Made by a program: the position numbers and the translations under genes. Positions 59,898 through 64,000 of a stretch of 64,000 nt of DNA are shown here, in pieces. Positions within the stretch are counted from its first letter, which is position 1. Each line of letters starts with the position of its first letter. The notes under the pieces were generated by a model. The model made no database searches. It was not told the DNA's origin and worked only from the letters and a program-made list of their open reading frames with translations. Source of the stretch: Cyanomargarita calcarea GSE-NOS-MK-12-04C (GTDB lineage Bacteria > Cyanobacteriota > Cyanobacteriia > Cyanobacteriales > Nostocaceae); assembly GCA_019359595.1 (NCBI GenBank), contig JAHHGZ010000002.1, positions 62,001 to 126,000 on the forward strand. Direction: 5' to 3'.

Positions 59898-61940
59898 ATG
59901 ACAGAGCGGGATATTCCAGAGAGTTGGTCACCAGCCAGAGCAACAGAGCCAGATGACATGACCCTCCAAACCCCGAAGCGGCAATTCGCTGAAACTCATG
60001 GGTCTGGTGTTCCAGCGACTGGGGAAGCCTTATCGTCACTGAAGCGACGAAAAAAAAGCAGTTCTGAAAAAGTGGTAGATAGTCACGACTCCAGTCGAAA
60101 GCCAGGAAAATTGCCACGTTGGACTAAAAGTTGGATATTGTGGACTCTTTTGCTAGCGTTGGTTCCTGGCAGTATCGGGTTCATGGCGATGTCGATGCTT
60201 TTTAAGCTGCCAACTGCGCCGAATTGCCCATCGATTTTCTGGCCCCTTGCTAGTGCATCGGTGCGGCTGCATTGTGCGCAATTGGCAGCTTCTAAACAGA
60301 CGGTGAACGACTTGTTGCAAGCGATCGCCTTGGTGAAGCAATTGCCACAAAACCATCCGTTACGCGTAGAAATCGACAAAAATATAGAAGATTGGTCCTC
60401 TGAAATTTTAAAGTTGGCTGATGGCAGTTTCCAGACCGGAAAACTAGATGAGGCGATCGCGACTGCTCGTAAAATACCTGAAGATTTATCTGCTCGTAAA
60501 TTAGTAGAAGATAAAATTACTCATTGGCAGTCAATTTGGTCGAAAGCAGAAGGCATCTACAAAGAAGCGGAAGACCATACACGGGAGGGACGGTGGCACC
60601 AAGCCTTTATGACTGCAGCCAAATTGCTGCGAGTGGATAATAAATTTTGGGAAACCACTAGATACGAGCAATTGAATGGCCTAATTACCGGGGCACGGGT
60701 AGATGGCGAAAAATTAGCAAAAGCCGAAGGTCTAGCCAAAAACGGTACAGTCAATAATTTACTGGAAGCCATTAAGTTGGGACAGTCGATTGGGCAAAAT
60801 AGTTATATCTATCAAAAAGCTCAAAAGGCAATTCCAGAATTTGGACGCAAGATGCTGGATTTGGCACAAGTAAAGTTGGATCGACAAAATGCCGATGAAG
60901 CGATCTCTATTGCCCAACAAATTCCTTCAGTCACAGGTTTAGACGGAGATACTCAAGACTTTATTACCTTGGCTGAAGCGCAACGCAGTGCCTGGATAGG
61001 TACTACGATCGGTTTAGAAGGAGCAATCTCCCAAGCCCAGCAAATCAGTACTACAAGACCAGTTTACGACAAGGCACAAAAACTGATTGCTCGCTGGCAG
61101 TTAGAAATTCAAGATGTCGCTCTTTTGGAAAAAGCCCGAAGCTTGGCAAGCCTTGGGACAGTAAGCGACCTGACAGCAGCCATTAATGAGGCACAATTGG
61201 TTCCTGCGAGCAACCCCCGTGGGAGGGAAGCAAAAAGTGAAATTGGTCGCTGGGTGGGACAAATTCAGACAATCCAAGACCGTCCTTATTTGGATCGTGC
61301 CGACCAAATCGCCTTGGTAGACGATATGAACTCCTTGCAAGCAGCGATCGCCGAAGCAAGTCAAGTCCGTCGCGGTCGGGCATTATACCCAGAAGCACGG
61401 AAAAAAATTCGTACTTGGACAGCTAAAATTGAGCGAATTCAAGACCAGCCCTACTTGGATCAAGCCCGTGCATTGGCTCGTGATGGTAATTTTAATGATG
61501 CCATCAGAACTGCTCAACAAATTGCGGATGGAAGGGCACTTGCACGAGAAGCCCAAGGGGATATTGATAATTGGCAAGAGCAAGTCAACGCCAGAGAAAA
61601 CTGGAAGCAAGCAAGAGAAGTGGCACAAGGCGGCACACCAGACGCTTTGTCAGAGGCGATTAGGTTGGCCAGACGGGTGCCAGACAGTAGTATGTTACGT
61701 GGAGATGCGAACGTTGCCATTGACCAATGGAGTCAGCAATTATTGGACATTGCTCGTTCCCAGAGTGAGTCTGATGTTGAACGGGCAATTGAGACAGCGA
61801 GGCTGATTCCTAGACGTTCCGCAGCTTATAGCACCGCACGAGAACAAATAAGGACTTGGCGAGAATTTCTTAATCCTCCTGAGCCTCAGCAAACAGAAGA
61901 GGCATCACCGTCTGAGTCAACAAATAACGAACCGCAATAA
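59898..61940 (+). CDS. Large single-pass protein with helical tandem repeats
   Basis: A 680-aa protein. A basic, Ser-rich cytoplasmic N-terminus (1-75) precedes one membrane helix (about 79-100, SWILWTLLLALVPGSIGFMAM), then an all-helical region to the C-terminus. The latter is built of about eight degenerate units of 60-70 residues. Each unit contains an A-I-x-x-A-x-x-I motif followed by a P/Y-x-x-A-x-x-x-I-x-x-W element, for example LDEAIATARKIPEDLSA and YPEARKKIRTWTAKI. The units resemble TPR-like solenoids. No enzymatic domain is seen. Relatives in cyanobacteria are labelled only as hypothetical or segregation ATPase-like, without support visible here. Confidence 0.75.
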   Translation: MTERDIPESWSPARATEPDDMTLQTPKRQFAETHGSGVPATGEALSSLKRRKKSSSEKVVDSHDSSRKPGKLPRWTKSWILWTLLLALVPGSIGFMAMSMLFKLPTAPNCPSIFWPLASASVRLHCAQLAASKQTVNDLLQAIALVKQLPQNHPLRVEIDKNIEDWSSEILKLADGSFQTGKLDEAIATARKIPEDLSARKLVEDKITHWQSIWSKAEGIYKEAEDHTREGRWHQAFMTAAKLLRVDNKFWETTRYEQLNGLITGARVDGEKLAKAEGLAKNGTVNNLLEAIKLGQSIGQNSYIYQKAQKAIPEFGRKMLDLAQVKLDRQNADEAISIAQQIPSVTGLDGDTQDFITLAEAQRSAWIGTTIGLEGAISQAQQISTTRPVYDKAQKLIARWQLEIQDVALLEKARSLASLGTVSDLTAAINEAQLVPASNPRGREAKSEIGRWVGQIQTIQDRPYLDRADQIALVDDMNSLQAAIAEASQVRRGRALYPEARKKIRTWTAKIERIQDQPYLDQARALARDGNFNDAIRTAQQIADGRALAREAQGDIDNWQEQVNARENWKQAREVAQGGTPDALSEAIRLARRVPDSSMLRGDANVAIDQWSQQLLDIARSQSESDVERAIETARLIPRRSAAYSTAREQIRTWREFLNPPEPQQTEEASPSESTNNEPQ

Positions 61941-61947
61941 AAAGTCT

Positions 61948-62275
61948 TGGAGTTAGGGGTTAGGGGTTAGGAGTTAGGAGTTAGGAATTGGGAGTTAGGA
62001 ATTGGGAATGAGTAGGAGTTAAAATTAAAAAATTTTTAACTCCTACTCATTCCCATAGATAAGAATATTGCAACTTTCATCAAAAAAGCTTAATCTAAAC
62101 TTATTGGCTCTTGCTCCTAACTCCTAACTCCTACCTCCTACCTCCTAACTCCTAACTCCTAACTCCTAACTCCTAACTCCTACCTCCTAACTCCTACCTC
62201 CTAACTCCTAACTCCTAACTCCTAACTCCTAACTCCTACCTCCTAACTCCTACGTAACTCCTACGTAACTCCTAA
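61948..62275. repeat. Heptamer arrays flanking a 22-base inverted repeat
   Basis: TTAGGAG units (61951-61990) and long CTCCTAA/CTCCTAC arrays (62112-62275) surround the convergent gene ends. The right array overlaps the last codons and stop of the prenyltransferase gene. Confidence 0.92.
62003..62055. terminator. Bidirectional hairpin between convergent genes
   Basis: A perfect 22-base inverted repeat (62003-62024 with 62034-62055, core GAGTAGGAGTTAAAA) has T and A runs in the loop side. Its position between convergent genes suits transcription termination on both strands. Confidence 0.7.
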
Positions 62276-63142
62276 ACTCATCTGGTAATACAAGTTTAAA
62301 TTCTCAACTGCTCCCGATAATAATTCTCTTTCCCGAAAAGCTACAACTGTTCCTCGTACAGATTGCTTCTGATAATAATTATGTACTAATCTTGCTAGGG
62401 GGTTGCGTAAATTAGCAATGAAACTATCCGGTTCGGGGGTGGGGCAATACAGGATTATCTCCGGGTTAGCTTTTGAGAAACCAAATCCAAAGGCCCAGCA
62501 GTTATCCAACATCTGTAAAGCAGATGGAGACAAAACTTTTGCTAGTCGCCTTTGTACCCTAAGTTCTTCTAATTCTTTGCGTAGTATTCTTGGATACAAC
62601 TCAATAGTGCTACGACCATCTAGATGAAAATCAAAACCCACTACTACTAGACTGCAGCAAACAATCATTGCTCGCAACTCTTCACTAGGTTCGCACAGAG
62701 CAATTGCGATTTCTAGTTTTTCTGGATAATCTTGAATCACAAACCAAACTTTCAAGCGTGAATCGAAAAGTTCCTTTCGCAGATCCACTCCCACTAGGAT
62801 TTGTGAGATTTTGTTAGGGTCAAAATCATTACCTAAAAACTGCTCCATTAACCGATAATCCAATTTCACCTCATCCCTTGCTTCTACTTGGTGAAAGAAG
62901 TTGAGTGCTGCATCGAATTGTTTGAAACTTGGGTTATTGCGAAACAGGTTAAATCGAATAGGATACAGTTTCTCTTTCTGAATCTTGCAAGAACACTCCA
63001 GTCCCCAATCCTTTGCTTCCTTCACAAAGCACTCAAATTGCTCTAGTGCATAGACAGACTCAATCTGAAATGCACGTTTATGTTCATTAATGAAGTGTAG
63101 GTTGCGATCGCCCAGTAGCAACGTGTTATCGTCAGCAATCAT
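62261..63142 (-). CDS. Cyanobactin-type peptide prenyltransferase (LynF/TruF/PatF family)
   Basis: A 293-aa protein that matches the F-protein family of cyanobactin pathways, ABBA-fold enzymes that attach dimethylallyl or geranyl groups to Tyr, Ser, Thr or Trp of ribosomal peptides. Family landmarks recalled from known members are present in order: HFINEHKRAFQIE near the start, LECSCKI, VGVDLRKEL, DYPEKLEIA, VVGFDFHLDGRSTIELYP, AFGFGFSKANPEIILY, and the C-terminal ENLNLYY. The DYPEKL and FGFGFSKANP forms look closer to LynF than to PatF. No protease, cyclase or precursor gene is in the window. It lies 28 bases behind the duplicated membrane-protein gene, so it is probably co-transcribed with it. 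Confidence 0.87.
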   Translation of the reverse strand: MIADDNTLLLGDRNLHFINEHKRAFQIESVYALEQFECFVKEAKDWGLECSCKIQKEKLYPIRFNLFRNNPSFKQFDAALNFFHQVEARDEVKLDYRLMEQFLGNDFDPNKISQILVGVDLRKELFDSRLKVWFVIQDYPEKLEIAIALCEPSEELRAMIVCCSLVVVGFDFHLDGRSTIELYPRILRKELEELRVQRRLAKVLSPSALQMLDNCWAFGFGFSKANPEIILYCPTPEPDSFIANLRNPLARLVHNYYQKQSVRGTVVAFRERELLSGAVENLNLYYQMSLGVT

Positions 63143-63170
63143 TTCTGAAAAAATCTCGTCGTTTGCTTAA

Positions 63171-63713
63171 TCAGGATTGTGGCTTATTCGGACCGGGTAG
63201 ACCAGGGGGTGTATAGACAGGTGTCTCAGCCGTGATTCGTCCCATAATCGTAAAAGCTGTAGTTACTAATAACATTGAGATTTTAAAGATGCTAGCGGGA
63301 TTAATTTTCCCCGTCTTTTGAAACTCGCTAAGTAGGTCGTTCATAGCAGGAGCAATTGCTATAATCGCTGTCGAAACTGCTCCCCAAAAAGTTTTGCTTT
63401 CAAAAATGCTTTTGGATTGACTGAATTCCACTCTGTCAGGACCAGGCAAACCATTAGGTGTATAGACAGGAGTTTGGGCCGTAACCCTTCCAACAACCGT
63501 TAAAGTGGTACTGGCCAACAACAGTGAGATTCTAAAGATAGTAATTGGGGAAATTTTTCCAGTCCTCAAAAATTCCACAATCATGTCGTTGACTGCAGGG
63601 GATATGGCTAAAATTGCAGTTGAAACTGCTCCCCAAAAGGTTTTACTTTCAAAGATGTTTTTGTATTCACTTGAAGCAAAGGAAGGTAAAACTTGTTCTA
63701 CGGGACTTTGCAT
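63171..63713 (-). CDS. Membrane protein made of two tandem copies of a 75-residue unit
   Basis: A 180-aa protein from the ATG at 63713, with GGAG nine to ten bases upstream; a TTG at 63761 is also in frame. Two units run from about residue 20 to the end. Each has an amphipathic opening (IFESKTFWGAVSTAI), one hydrophobic segment, the hinge EF-x3-GKI, a second hydrophobic segment, and a tail (TPVYTPNGLPGP in unit 1, TPVYTPPGLPGP in unit 2). The units are closely similar at DNA level too, so the duplication is not ancient. Single-unit relatives look holin-like in size, but no function is known to me. It directly precedes the peptide prenyltransferase gene. Confidence 0.75.
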   Translation of the reverse strand: MQSPVEQVLPSFASSEYKNIFESKTFWGAVSTAILAISPAVNDMIVEFLRTGKISPITIFRISLLLASTTLTVVGRVTAQTPVYTPNGLPGPDRVEFSQSKSIFESKTFWGAVSTAIIAIAPAMNDLLSEFQKTGKINPASIFKISMLLVTTAFTIMGRITAETPVYTPPGLPGPNKPQS

Positions 63714-63761
63714 GGAAATTCTCCAACTGAATGGTTTGTTTTCAGTAACCTTATGAATCAA

Positions 63762-64000
63762 GGAGTAGATAGCTTAAAAAATCACTGCTCGTCCACTCCG
63801 TGATCCTTTTCGTAGTTATGTTGGCCGTTTGAATTTTCTTCTCCCCTTTGAATTGGGAGTAGGGGGCTTCATTGTCGAATTGCGAACGTTATAAGATCGT
63901 ATCCGCTCAATAAATAGAACCTGACCTGACTGTATAAGGCTAAAACTAGCGAGAGATACTTTGGTTAAATATTATATTTATTAATAATCAAGTTTTTTAG
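63762..64000. other. Right end of the window, no gene
   Basis: It presumably holds the promoter of the duplicated membrane protein. A copy of the AATTGGGAGTAGGGGGC dispersed repeat lies at about 63851-63867. Nothing else is supported. Confidence 0.5.

Overview
The window is chromosomal DNA from a filamentous, probably heterocyst-forming cyanobacterium (order Nostocales). Four observations support this. The octamer GCGATCGC (HIP1) occurs throughout. Arrays of 7-base short tandem repeats (CTCCTAA, GGTTAGT and GAGTTAT types) fill many gaps. The order rne-rnhB-DUF1997-pheA-LON protein-rpsJ-tuf-fusA-rpsG-rpsL-hesB-like-glsF is the one I know from Nostoc/Anabaena. Several genes belong to cyanobacterium-only families (DUF1815, DUF2839, DUF1997). 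Genus is not resolved. I saw no tRNA, rRNA, CRISPR array, intact transposase or prophage.

Layout. 1-10 kb is a housekeeping block: the 3' end of RNase E and rnhB on the plus strand, pheA, then the translation operon rpsL-rpsG-fusA-tuf-rpsJ on the minus strand. 10-20 kb holds a cupin, a phosphodiester glycosidase-like exported protein, ferredoxin-dependent glutamate synthase and a polysaccharide deacetylase. 21-34 kb is an envelope glycan region: an EamA/SMR-type small membrane protein, a GtrB-like polyprenyl-phosphate glycosyltransferase, a methyltransferase, and at least six multi-spanning GT-C-type proteins. These include two PIG-V-like paralogues, two DUF2079 paralogues, one GT39 and one GT87-like. 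Two decayed DUF2079 remnants lie in its gaps. 34-48 kb carries dxr, a thioesterase, a TPR-CHAT protein, a DinG-like protein with degenerate helicase motifs, an M48 protease, a WD40 protein and lysS. 48-62 kb carries an unknown gene pair, a membrane-anchored VOC protein, an ECF-like sigma factor, a TPR protein, a divergent histidine kinase/HtrA protease pair, hslO and a long repeat protein. The right end (62.2-63.8 kb) carries a gene for a cyanobactin-type (LynF/TruF/PatF) peptide prenyltransferase. It sits directly behind a gene for an internally duplicated membrane protein.

How genes work together. The 21-34 kb set can be read as a lipid-linked sugar system: the GT2 enzyme charges a polyprenyl phosphate, the small EamA/SMR protein may flip it, and the GT-C enzymes transfer the sugar on the far side of the membrane. 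This is inference from families and proximity. The most interesting signals are the orphan peptide prenyltransferase and its partner, the paralogous and decaying GT-C locus, and the short tandem repeats that have entered reading frames (glsF, a histidine kinase, the DinG-like protein).
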